From contig JAJRUE010000013.1 in NCBI GenBank assembly GCA_024277955.1, forward strand, positions 1 through 25,850: a stretch of DNA of 25,850 nucleotides, in the 5' to 3' direction. Under the pieces are notes generated by a model. The model saw only the letters and a program-made list of their open reading frames with translations, was not told where the DNA came from and did not search any database. This DNA comes from Alphaproteobacteria bacterium. GTDB lineage: Bacteria; Pseudomonadota; Alphaproteobacteria; Rhodobacterales; Rhodobacteraceae. Within the stretch, counting starts at the first letter, position 1, and every line of letters begins with the position of its first letter. Shown piece by piece: positions 14,736 through 22,325 of this stretch. A program made the translations under genes and the position numbers.

Positions 14736-15248
14736 ATGACCGAAACCCCACAGACCGCCGGTGGCGGCGGCAATCCCCGCTGGGTGCGCGTGGCGCTGGT
14801 CGTTTCGCTGGGCGCCAACCTGCTGATCGTAGGCATGATCGCCGGGGCGATGATCCGCCATTCCGGCGAAGGCGGGGCTGCGCGCCCGGCGCGTCCGGCC
14901 GCCGAAATGACGCTGCGCGAACTGGGCTACGGGCCGTTCGGGCGGGCCTTGTCGCGCAGCGACCAGCGCAGCATTGCCGAGGCGCTCAAGGGGCGGGCCC
15001 GCGATCTCGAGATCAACCGGCGCGAATTCCGAACCCAGATGAAGGCCCTGCTGAACGCGCTGCGCGCGACCCCCTACCGGCCCGACGCGGTGCGCGAAAT
15101 CATCGACCGCCAGCAGGCCCGGCTGATCGAGCGCCAGCAGATCGGCAAGGATCTGTTTCTCGAGCATCTCGAAAAGATGACCGATGCCGAGCGCAAGCGC
15201 TATGCCCGGCGGCTGGAAAAGGTGTTGCTGCGCGGCGCGCGCCGGTAG
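14736..15248 (+). CDS. Periplasmic heavy-metal-sensor-like protein (CnrX/Spy type)
   Basis: 170 residues. A single N-terminal membrane anchor (VRVALVVSLGANLLIVGMIA, about 17-40) is followed by a periplasmic all-helical domain rich in Arg/Glu/Leu: LSRSDQRSIAEALKGRARDL, REFRTQMKALLNALRATPYR, DAVREIIDRQQARLIERQQI, DLFLEHLEKMTDAERKRYAR. This four-helix hairpin with a terminal MTxxERxxYARRLE is the CnrX/ZraP/Spy-like (heavy-metal resistance) pattern. The His/Met metal ligands of true CnrX are not obvious, so it may sense envelope stress instead. GGGGAAGGA precedes the ATG, 3 nt after the preceding stop, so it belongs to the sigma-factor operon and probably modulates its anti-sigma. Confidence 0.82.
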   Translation: MTETPQTAGGGGNPRWVRVALVVSLGANLLIVGMIAGAMIRHSGEGGAARPARPAAEMTLRELGYGPFGRALSRSDQRSIAEALKGRARDLEINRREFRTQMKALLNALRATPYRPDAVREIIDRQQARLIERQQIGKDLFLEHLEKMTDAERKRYARRLEKVLLRGARR

Positions 15249-15319
15249 GGCGCGTCACGTTTTATCGGGTTTACGTCGCCAAGGTCGCGAGGCAGCCCGG
15301 GCATGCGCCCGCCCGCTCC

Positions 15320-15416
15320 GTCGCACCTTTGGTGCGCTTCAGCCCTGTCGCACCTTTGGTGCGCTTCAGCCCTGTCGCTCCTTTGGTGCGCTTCAGCCCC
15401 ATCGCACCTTTGGTGC
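15320..15416. repeat. 27-bp tandem repeat, 3.6 copies, each containing a small hairpin
   Basis: Units start at 15320, 15347, 15374 and 15401 (the last partial). The core CGCACCTTTGGTGCG is an inverted repeat (CGCACC/GGTGCG around TTT) followed by CTTCAGCCC and a varying base. Unit three has CGCTCC, breaking one pair. The array lies between the convergent CnrX-like and PleD-type genes (233-bp gap) and could act as a terminator cluster. The rest of the gap holds nothing else recognised. Confidence 0.8.
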
Positions 15417-15481
15417 CGGCCTCTCTGAAAAACATCCCCTGGCGGGCCCCCGGCAAAGGGGGAGCAAGGGGCAGGACCGGC

Positions 15482-16915
15482 TCAGGCGGCGGCGCGGTTT
15501 TCGAACATCACCTGGTTGCGGCCGGTCGATTTGGCCCCCAGCAGCGCCTGGTCGGCGCGCGCCATCATCGCTTCGACGGGGGCCGAGCCATCGCCGTCGC
15601 GCCCGCAGATCGACACCCCGATCGAGGTGGTGACGACGATCGGATCGTTGCCCTCGCCCAGCGCGATCGGGCTGTCGCTGGTGACCCGGCGCAACCGCTC
15701 GGCGGCGATGCGCGCCGATCTGAGGTCGGTATCCGGCATCACCACCAGGAATTCTTCGCCGCCGATGCGCGCGATCAGATCGACGCTGCGCACGTTCGAC
15801 CGCAGCCTGGCCGCGACCTCGCACAGCACCCGGTCGCCGGCGGCGTGGCCGTAGGTGTCGTTGATCCGCTTGAAACGGTCCAGATCCAGCACCATCACCG
15901 CGAACGGATGGCCGCAGCTGGCGGCGTTTTCGGCGACGCGCGCCAGGTGCGGCAGCGCGTAGCGGCGGTTGAACAGGCCGGTCAGAGGATCGGTCATCGC
16001 CAGGCGCAGCCCGTCGCGCAGCGTGTCGCGCAGCCGGTCCGCGTCCAGCTTGCGGCGCAACTGGCGCAACAGGCGGAACGCGACTTCGCTGCCCGGGGTT
16101 CCGGCGTCGATCACGTCGCTGGCGCCCATGTCCAGCGCGGTTATCCCGGCATCGGGGATCTGGCGGCGGTTGGTCACGACGATGGCGGCGTGGCGGGTCG
16201 CGTGGCGGCTGCGCAGTTCGGCCAGCAGGAACAGCCCGTCGGCGTCGCCTTCGATCTGGGCCGGCAGCACGATGACATCGGGCACCAGGCGGTCGGTGCC
16301 GATGGTTTCCAGCAGGTTTTCGTGTGAAATCCTGTGAATGTGGCACGGCGCCTGCTGGCGAAACGAATCCTGCCAAGAGGTATCGCCAGCGCCGCCACTT
16401 CCACCGCCACTTCCACCGCCGTGTTCGCCGCCACTGGCGCCCTCGACCACCACCACCTGCGCCGGCCGGCTGAAAGAGGCCGCCGGTTCCTGGAACCCCA
16501 GTTCAAGCGCTGTGCCCCGGCGCAGCAGCAGTTCCTGTTCGATGCTTTTCACCCGCAGGATATTGCGCACCCGCGCCAGCAGGCTGGCGCTGTCGAACGG
16601 CTTTTCCAGCACATCGAAGGCGCCCGCGTGCAGGGCCGCCAGCCGGTCGGCGGCGCTGAAGCCGGCGGCCACGATCAGCACCGGGATCGCCGCGGTTTCG
16701 GGATCGTCCATGAGATCCTGGCACAGGTCTATCGCGCGGTCGTTCTGGAAAGCGCCGTCGATGATCACCAGATCGGGCCGGTCCTGGCGCGCGCGTTGCA
16801 ACAGCTCATCGCTGCTGGTCGCCTGGATCACGTCATAAGAGGCAGCCGATAGCTTGACCTTCAGAACGATCCGGTTGGTCGCCAGATCGTCGGCAATCAA
16901 AACGCGCCCGGCCAT
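15482..16915 (-). CDS. pleD: PleD-type response regulator with GGDEF diguanylate cyclase output
   Basis: 477 residues, cytoplasmic, makes c-di-GMP from two GTP. Receiver 1 (1-120): acidic D9/D10, phospho-acceptor D53 (DLVIIDGAFQ), K105 (VLEKPF). Receiver 2 (about 150-290) is degenerate: PDVIVLPAQ has no acceptor Asp and the KP site reads DAGTP. A Gly/Ser linker (162-177, with two GGGS units) sits inside it just after its first strand. GGDEF domain (about 305-477): DPLTGLFNRRY, DLDRFKRINDTYGHAAGD, active-site GGEEF (385-389), and an inhibitory I-site RSVD (376-379) exactly five residues before it, so product feedback is expected. ATG at 16915 has GAGAGG upstream. It is divergent from a DUF3572 gene, an arrangement common in alphaproteobacteria. 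The domain order matches Caulobacter PleD; no divK is adjacent. Confidence 0.92.
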   Translation of the reverse strand: MAGRVLIADDLATNRIVLKVKLSAASYDVIQATSSDELLQRARQDRPDLVIIDGAFQNDRAIDLCQDLMDDPETAAIPVLIVAAGFSAADRLAALHAGAFDVLEKPFDSASLLARVRNILRVKSIEQELLLRRGTALELGFQEPAASFSRPAQVVVVEGASGGEHGGGSGGGSGGAGDTSWQDSFRQQAPCHIHRISHENLLETIGTDRLVPDVIVLPAQIEGDADGLFLLAELRSRHATRHAAIVVTNRRQIPDAGITALDMGASDVIDAGTPGSEVAFRLLRQLRRKLDADRLRDTLRDGLRLAMTDPLTGLFNRRYALPHLARVAENAASCGHPFAVMVLDLDRFKRINDTYGHAAGDRVLCEVAARLRSNVRSVDLIARIGGEEFLVVMPDTDLRSARIAAERLRRVTSDSPIALGEGNDPIVVTTSIGVSICGRDGDGSAPVEAMMARADQALLGAKSTGRNQVMFENRAAA

Positions 16916-17008
16916 GAATCCTCTCAAATTTGAATCGTACTGTGCTGTTGTTGGCAAATTTTCGTTGAGATAAGTTAACAAAGTGTTTCCATTTTCGAGG
17001 AGGCGGGC

Positions 17009-17290
17009 ATGGGCGAGCGGGAAAGCGCCGAAACACTGGCGCTCAGGGCCCTGGGCTGGCTGATCGGCGAAGAAGATCTCTTGCCGGTTTTTCTGGGCGC
17101 GACGGGAGCCGGGGAACGCGATCTGCGCGACCATGCGGCGGATCCCGAGTTCCTTGGGTCGGTGCTGGATTTCCTGTTGATGGACGATGCCTGGGTGGTG
17201 CGGTTCTGCGATGGGGTCGGTGTCGGCTATGATGCGCCGATGCGCGCGCGCGCCGCCTTGCCGGGGGGCGCGCAGGTGCACTGGACCTGA
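17009..17290 (+). CDS. DUF3572 family protein
   Basis: 93 residues. ESAETLALRALGWLIGEEDL, LLPVFLGATGAGERDLRDHA, DPEFLGSVLDFLLMDDAWVV and CDGVGVGYDAPMRARAALPG are the family's typical blocks: a small soluble alpha-helical protein of unknown function found in alphaproteobacteria, often next to cell-cycle/c-di-GMP genes such as pleD. The ATG at 17009 is preceded by a strong GAGGAGG. The 93-bp AT-richer region shared with the divergent pleD presumably holds both promoters. Its stop is only 15 bp from the stop of the convergent reductive dehalogenase gene, leaving no room for a separate terminator. Confidence 0.9.
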   Translation: MGERESAETLALRALGWLIGEEDLLPVFLGATGAGERDLRDHAADPEFLGSVLDFLLMDDAWVVRFCDGVGVGYDAPMRARAALPGGAQVHWT

Positions 17291-17305
17291 AGCCAGGTTC
17301 CCAAC

Positions 17306-20300
17306 CTAGAGGTCCAGCTCGACCACCCCATCGGGCGCGGCGGCGCGCGACTGGCACAGGATCATCTGGCTTTCGCGGTCCTTTTTCGACAGCACGAAAT
17401 CGCGGTGTTCGACCTCGCCAGACAGCACCGTGCATTTGCACACCCCGCACAGCCCGTCGGAACATTTCACATCCACATGCACGCCCGCCGCCAGCAGCGC
17501 CTCGGTGGGGGCCTGATCGGCGGGCACGGCGATGTCGCGCCCCGATCGCGCCAGGCGCAGCGTGAACGGGTGGTTTTCGTAGTCCGGCGTTTCGGGGACC
17601 GAGAAATATTCCAGATGGCGCGCGTCTTCGGGAAAACCGCCCGCCCGGGCGGCGGCGATCACCGACTGCATGTAGGCGTCGGGTCCGCAGGTATAGATAT
17701 GCGCCCCGGCGCGGTATTTCAGCAGTGCCGGCAGGTCGGCCCGCGTGCCCTGATCGGAAAAATGCAGATGCACCCGATCGGCCCAGGGCACCGCCGCCAG
17801 ATCGCCCAGAAAGGCGGCATCGGCCTTGCGCGAGGCTGAGTAATGCAGCGCAAAATCACGCCCCAGCGCGTGCAGCCGGTGGCCCATGGCGATCATCGGG
17901 GTGACGCCGATACCGCCGCCCATCAGGTAGGTAAAGGCCGCGTCCTCGACCAGCGGGAAGTGGTTGATCGGGTAGGAAATGAACACCCGCCGGCCTTCGT
18001 GGAATATCCGGTGCAGCAGTTTCGAGCCGCCGCGGCCGCCGTCTTCGCGCAGCACCGCGATCTGGTATTTCGACCGGTCCGCCGGGTCGCCCGACAGCGA
18101 ATACTGGCGGAAGAATTCCGGCGCCACTACCACGTCGATATGGGCGCCCGCCGTGACCGGGGGCATCGGCGCGCCGTCGGGCAGGGAAAATTCGTATTTC
18201 GCCACCTTTTCGGTCATGTGTTCGACCCGCGACACCACCACCGGCAGCACCGGGGCGGCGGTCTTGTCGGCGGTATAGAGGTGTTCGGGCGGCAGGCCGC
18301 GGGCGCGCCGCGCGCGGTGTTCGTCGGCGCTGATCATGGCGCGGTAGGCCTCGATCCCGGCCTCTCTGTCCATCGGGAAGGGCCAGGGCCAGGGCGGCGG
18401 GGCCAGCGGCGCCGGGTAGACCGCCAGCGTCTGGTCCTCGTGGCGCAGCTTCAGCCGCTTTTGCAGCGCCCGCGCGTTCACCGGTGCGCGCGCCGGGCGG
18501 TAGGCGCCGTCATCCACCATCTCGATGTCCCACCACCATTTCTTGACCGGGTTGATTTCGCCGCGTCCGGCCAGATCGTCCAGCTTTGCCAATGCCCTGG
18601 CGGCAAAGGGCAGGTTCGAGGCGGCCCAGCGGAACGGCGCCTCGGCGAACAGCCCTTCGAGGTTCCAGGGGCAGGTCTTCATGCATCGCCCGCACATGGC
18701 GCCGCCTTCCTGCGACACCCGGTAGGTGGTGCATTTCTGGCTGTCGGATTTCCAGATCTCGTAGCCGTTGAACATCAGTTTCGGCCCCGCCGTGATCGCC
18801 CCCGAGGGGCATTCGCGGGCGCATTTGTTGCAGGCCTCGCAAAACGCCTGCAGGCCGAAATCGATCGGCTTGTCGTGGGTCATGGGCATGTCGGTGGTGA
18901 TCACCCCGCTTTTCAGCCGCGGCCCCAGAAACGGGTTCAGGATCACCTCGCCGATGCGGCTGACCTCGCCCAGCCCCGCCAGCAGCAAAAGCGGCGGGTT
19001 CAGCACCTCGTCATCCATCACCGAATGCACCCGCGCCGAATGGCCCAGCCGGCGGATATGTTCCGCCAGCACGCCCCCCAGCAGCGAAAACCGCAGGTAC
19101 GCGCGCATCGACTGGGCGCAGGCGATCCAGTCGTCGCCCGAGGCGCCCTCCATCGTCTCGTAGCCCTGGTCGATGATGATGGAAATGGCGTTTTTGTGAT
19201 AGGGCTCAATGGGTTGGCCGGCGGCGTCATGGCTGTACCAGGCCCAGTCGGGGCAGGCGCTCAGCCCCACCGCGTCGCAGCCCAGGAAATAGGCGGCGGC
19301 CTTGATCGCGGCGGCATTGGCGGCCGGATCAGTGGTCGAGGGGTGGGGCTTGGCCGCCGCCTCGCCATCCTGCAGCAGGATGAAGGCCCCCAGCGTCGGG
19401 CGAAAGGCAAAGGCGGCGGCGGATTTGCGCACGTAGTTGCCGTTCTTCGAAGCCTCCTGCACCTTGGGCCCCAGGTCGCCAAAGAGCGCGCGGGCGAACA
19501 TGTTGGCGCGCTTGGGCACGCGGGCGACATTGGCGGCGTCGATAAGGGTCGTGGGCGTTTCGACGCGCCTGAGGGTTTCGAACGGGTGCGGGCCCAGCCG
19601 GAAATCGCGCGCTGCGAACGGATCGCGGTTGCGCTCCGACTTCGCGTGCCGCCCCAGCCCGGTGCGCCAGCTGACCGGCAGGCGGGCGTTGTCGGCCAGC
19701 GGCTGATCGGGGGCCAGTTCCAGTGTCGTGGTCACCACCGCAAGGCCGAAATCTCGGCCCACAAAGGGGTTTTCGGCCCGCCCGCTGCGGATTTGCGCCA
19801 GCCCCGCCGCCACCGCCAGCCGATCCAGATGCACGTCGCTGGCGGCGCCGGTATGGGCGCGCGCCTCAAAGCCGAGCGACCGGATGTAGCTGGCCAGCAC
19901 CACCGCGGTTTCCGCCCCGCGCAGGCAGGCGCGGTGTTCCAGCGCGCCCTGGATCCAGTCGGCGCCGGGTTCCTCGCGGCGGGGCGCGCGCGGGTGGTCA
20001 TGGAGGAACACCAGCGCATGGCTGTGATGGCGGCAATCGGCGGGGGCATCGGCCAGCGCTTCGCGCAACGACGCCATGATCACGTCGATCCCGGCGGCCA
20101 GCGTCTTGGGCTGCATGGTGTTGATCTTGTGGGCCAGCCGCGCCACGTCCGGGTTTTCCACCGGGCGGTCGCACCAGGCCTGCGTGGGGATGGCGCAGAC
20201 GCCGACCATGCTGGCGTCGCAGTAATATCCAAAGGCCTTCAGATGCCTGGCCCGTTCGCGCGGATCATCGGGGATCAGCGCGCGTTCCGCCTTGACGCGG

Positions 20301-20503
20301 CCTTCGCGGGTGGCGTCCAGCATCGCCTGATAGTCGCGCATGGCGTTGACGATCGACAGCGCGTCGTCGGGGCGGTGAAACGACAGCGCCGGGGCCGGGG
20401 CCAGCGCCGAAAGGTCGGGCATCGCCGCGCGGCGCGCCAGCCGCTCCAGCGGGTAGGGGCCCAGGTGCAGCGGGCGGCGGGCGTAGGATCTGAACTTTCC
20501 CAT
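17306..20503 (-). CDS. rdhA: Self-sufficient cobamide-dependent reductive dehalogenase (RdhA fused to a flavin/2Fe-2S reductase)
   Basis: 1065 residues. Domains in order: a vestigial cobalamin-fold copy (about 85-270); the catalytic copy (about 395-550), whose LAEHIRRLGHSARVHSVMDD matches the first copy's LASYIRSLGFEARAHTGAAS; two 4Fe-4S motifs, CEACNKCARECP (555-566) and C591...CGRCMKTCP (604-612); a ferredoxin-NADP reductase-like part with RQYSLSGDP (799-807), GGGIGVTPM (862-870) and YTCGPDAYM (937-945); and a C-terminal plant-type 2Fe-2S ferredoxin, C1014-x4-C1019-x2-C1022...C1050. This is the BhbA-type catabolic family, which removes halogens reductively from (mostly aromatic) compounds with electrons from NAD(P)H. 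No Tat signal or membrane anchor is present, so it should be cytoplasmic and needs no RdhB. Start at ATG 20503 with GGAA 7 nt upstream; the frame continues upstream only as a shadow of the HAD gene. Halogenated substrate unknown. Confidence 0.93.
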   Translation of the reverse strand: MGKFRSYARRPLHLGPYPLERLARRAAMPDLSALAPAPALSFHRPDDALSIVNAMRDYQAMLDATREGRVKAERALIPDDPRERARHLKAFGYYCDASMVGVCAIPTQAWCDRPVENPDVARLAHKINTMQPKTLAAGIDVIMASLREALADAPADCRHHSHALVFLHDHPRAPRREEPGADWIQGALEHRACLRGAETAVVLASYIRSLGFEARAHTGAASDVHLDRLAVAAGLAQIRSGRAENPFVGRDFGLAVVTTTLELAPDQPLADNARLPVSWRTGLGRHAKSERNRDPFAARDFRLGPHPFETLRRVETPTTLIDAANVARVPKRANMFARALFGDLGPKVQEASKNGNYVRKSAAAFAFRPTLGAFILLQDGEAAAKPHPSTTDPAANAAAIKAAAYFLGCDAVGLSACPDWAWYSHDAAGQPIEPYHKNAISIIIDQGYETMEGASGDDWIACAQSMRAYLRFSLLGGVLAEHIRRLGHSARVHSVMDDEVLNPPLLLLAGLGEVSRIGEVILNPFLGPRLKSGVITTDMPMTHDKPIDFGLQAFCEACNKCARECPSGAITAGPKLMFNGYEIWKSDSQKCTTYRVSQEGGAMCGRCMKTCPWNLEGLFAEAPFRWAASNLPFAARALAKLDDLAGRGEINPVKKWWWDIEMVDDGAYRPARAPVNARALQKRLKLRHEDQTLAVYPAPLAPPPWPWPFPMDREAGIEAYRAMISADEHRARRARGLPPEHLYTADKTAAPVLPVVVSRVEHMTEKVAKYEFSLPDGAPMPPVTAGAHIDVVVAPEFFRQYSLSGDPADRSKYQIAVLREDGGRGGSKLLHRIFHEGRRVFISYPINHFPLVEDAAFTYLMGGGIGVTPMIAMGHRLHALGRDFALHYSASRKADAAFLGDLAAVPWADRVHLHFSDQGTRADLPALLKYRAGAHIYTCGPDAYMQSVIAAARAGGFPEDARHLEYFSVPETPDYENHPFTLRLARSGRDIAVPADQAPTEALLAAGVHVDVKCSDGLCGVCKCTVLSGEVEHRDFVLSKKDRESQMILCQSRAAAPDGVVELDL

Positions 20504-20695
20504 GGTCACGGTTCCGGCTGTGCATTTCGGCCGCCAACTCCGGCGCGGGCCGGCGCGGTGCAATCCCCGCGACAATGCCGGGCGCGAAGCCGCCAGTCGA
20601 GCCCCGACACCACCAGCCCCCGAAAAAATCCCGCCCCAGGGTGACGGCCAGCGCCCCCTGATCTTCTTCTGTCCCAAAATATCCTCGGGGGTGAA

Positions 20696-20735
20696 TTGCG
20701 CCGCAGGCGCAAGAGGGGGCAGACAGCCCCCTTTT
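20696..20735. repeat. Paired hairpins in the 285-bp gap upstream of the dehalogenase gene
   Basis: TTGCGCC-gca-GGCGCAA (20696-20712) is followed at once by GGGGGC-agaca-GCCCCC and TTTT (20715-20735). Preceded by AAAATATCCTCGGGGGTGAA, the block looks like a common Rhodobacterales intergenic element. It lies between the divergent rdhA and HAD genes, an odd place for a terminator, so it is more likely a repeat or a processed RNA structure. No clear promoter was recognised in the rest of the gap. Confidence 0.5.
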
Positions 20736-20788
20736 CCCGCGCTAAGCACCGTGTCATCAAGCCGACCAACACCACCAGGAGACCCCCG

Positions 20789-21475
20789 ATGCGCGCCCAG
20801 GCGATTCTCTTTGACAAGGACGGCACGCTTTTCGACTTTCAACGCACCTGGGCGCCCTGGGTGGCGGTGGTGATCGACCGGCTGGCGGCGGGCGACGACG
20901 CCCTGGCCCAAGCCCTGGCCGAAGCCTGGCACTTTGACCGGGCGGCGCTGCGGATCGGACCCGACAGCATCGTGATCTCGGGGCATGTGGAACAGGTGGC
21001 CCAGGCGATCAACCCGCTGGTGCCGCAGATCGGCGCGGGCGATCTTCTGGCGCTGCTCGACGAAACCGGGGCCATGGCCGACGGGGTGGAAGCCGTGCCG
21101 CTGGGGGCGTTCCTTGACGCCCTGGGCGCGCGCGGGCTGCGCACCGGTGTGGCCACCAACGACAGCGAAGGCGCCGCGCGCAGCCAGTTGGCGCGCGCCG
21201 GTGTGGCGCATCGTTTCGACTTTATCGCCGGCTATGACAGCGGCCACGGCGGCAAGCCAGACCCGGGCATGTGCCTGGCCTTTGCGGCGCATGTGGGCAT
21301 CGCGCCCGCGCAGATCGTCATGGTCGGCGACAGCCTCCACGACCTGGACGCCGGGCGCGCGGCGGGGATGCAATGCGTCGGCGTTCTGACCGGGGTTGCC
21401 GGCGAAAAAGATCTGGCGCCGCACGCCGATGCGGTCTTGCCGGACATCGGCGGGCTGCTTAGGTGGCTGGGGTAG
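20789..21475 (+). CDS. HAD-superfamily phosphatase (phosphoglycolate-phosphatase-like)
   Basis: 228 residues, cytoplasmic. Motif I is LFDKDGTLFDF (D9 nucleophile, D11 acid/base); motif II is TGVATNDSE; motif III Lys is in GGKPDPGMCLAFA; motif IV is VMVGDSLHDLDAG with the acidic pair. The second Asp of DxD marks it as a phosphatase, not a haloacid dehalogenase (whose motif is DxYGT), despite the dehalogenase next door. A helical cap lies between motifs I and II (about 20-95). ATG at 20789 has AGGAG 7 nt upstream. It is divergent from rdhA and first of a plus-strand series with the DsbA-like gene 73 bp downstream. The substrate is unknown, probably a small phosphorylated metabolite. Confidence 0.93.
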   Translation: MRAQAILFDKDGTLFDFQRTWAPWVAVVIDRLAAGDDALAQALAEAWHFDRAALRIGPDSIVISGHVEQVAQAINPLVPQIGAGDLLALLDETGAMADGVEAVPLGAFLDALGARGLRTGVATNDSEGAARSQLARAGVAHRFDFIAGYDSGHGGKPDPGMCLAFAAHVGIAPAQIVMVGDSLHDLDAGRAAGMQCVGVLTGVAGEKDLAPHADAVLPDIGGLLRWLG

Positions 21476-21548
21476 GCAAGCGGACCCGGCCCCACGCGGC
21501 CGCCCCCCGCCTGGCACAAAATTCCAACGGCGCGAAAGGAACGACGCC

Positions 21549-22256
21549 ATGATCGAACAAACCAACCCCAAACCCGTGGTCCACCACTATTCCGACGTTC
21601 TGTGCGTCTGGGCCTATGTTTCCAACATCCGCTTTGAAAAGCTGATGGAAAAATACGCCCACAAGGTCGTTTTCGAGCTGCATTACTGCTCGGTCTTCCC
21701 CGATACCGCCGGCAAGATCGACGCCTCCTGGGGCAAGCGCGGCGGGTTCGCGGCCTATGGCGATCACGTGCAGGCGGTGGTCGGCCAGTTCGATCATGTC
21801 GAGGTCAGCCCCGATGTCTGGGCGGTGACGCGCCCGGTCAGTTCCACCGCGCCGCATGCGGTGCTGAAAGCCGCCGAGCTGGAAGACCGCGCCGCCGACC
21901 CCCAGGGCGAGGTGCCGCTGATCGAGCGCGCCGCCTACCGGCTGAGCTGGGCGCTGCGCCAGGCGTTTTTCCTGCATGGCCGCGACATCGCCACCTGGGA
22001 GGTGCAGGCAGATTGCGCGGCCGCCGTCGGGCTGGACCCGGAGGCGCTGCAACGGCACCTGCATTCCGGCGCTGCCGCCGCGGCGCTGGACCGCGATATC
22101 GTGGCGGCGCAAAAGGCGGCGATCACCGGCAGCCCGACCTTTTACATGAACGGCGGGCGGCAGGTGCTTTATGGCAATGTCGGCTACAAGCTGCTGGAAG
22201 CCAATATCGAGGAACTGCTGCGCTCGCGCGGGCCGGAAGAGGCCAGCTGGTGCTGA
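21549..22256 (+). CDS. DsbA-family thioredoxin-fold protein with a single active-site cysteine
   Basis: 235 residues, no signal peptide, so probably cytoplasmic. The N-terminal strand and active-site turn read HHYSDVLCVWAYVSNIRFEK; the position of the DsbA/FrnE CPWC motif is C19-V-W-A22, with the resolving cysteine replaced by Ala. The inserted helical domain (about 75-180) precedes the cis-Pro loop ITGSPTFYMNGG and the final strand/helix VLYGNVGYKLLEANIEELL, as in FrnE, GST-kappa and 2-hydroxychromene-2-carboxylate isomerase relatives. With one Cys it could act as a glutathione-dependent transferase/isomerase or a mono-thiol reductase rather than an oxidase. AAAGGAA precedes ATG 21549. It lies between the HAD and MttB-like genes in the same orientation. 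Confidence 0.85.
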   Translation: MIEQTNPKPVVHHYSDVLCVWAYVSNIRFEKLMEKYAHKVVFELHYCSVFPDTAGKIDASWGKRGGFAAYGDHVQAVVGQFDHVEVSPDVWAVTRPVSSTAPHAVLKAAELEDRAADPQGEVPLIERAAYRLSWALRQAFFLHGRDIATWEVQADCAAAVGLDPEALQRHLHSGAAAAALDRDIVAAQKAAITGSPTFYMNGGRQVLYGNVGYKLLEANIEELLRSRGPEEASWC

Positions 22257-22325
22257 ACGCGGCGGCTTGCCGGATCGCAGGAACCAAGCCGTGCCGGGAA
22301 CATTCGTGACCGGTTTCGCCGGACC

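Noticed and set aside
16916..17008. CtrA site between pleD and the DUF3572 gene
   Set aside because: Only one TTAA half (in GTTAAC near 16974) is present; no TTAA-N7-TTAA pair was found.
17306..20503. Respiratory (exported) type reductive dehalogenase
   Set aside because: No twin-arginine signal, no RdhB-like anchor gene nearby, and a fused NAD(P)H reductase that requires a cytoplasmic location.
17843..20644. Long open frame of 933 codons on the plus strand
   Set aside because: It is antisense to the dehalogenase and consists of His/Arg/Gly/Ala-rich sequence typical of GC-rich shadow frames.
20789..21475. Reading the HAD protein as a haloacid dehalogenase because of its neighbour
   Set aside because: Motif I is DKDGT with the second Asp of phosphatases; haloacid dehalogenases have DxYGT.
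20504..21571. An N-terminal extension of the dehalogenase frame of more than 350 residues upstream of 20503
   Set aside because: It runs antisense through the HAD phosphatase gene and the intergenic hairpins, has no domain-like content, and the family begins near the ATG at 20503, which has a ribosome site.
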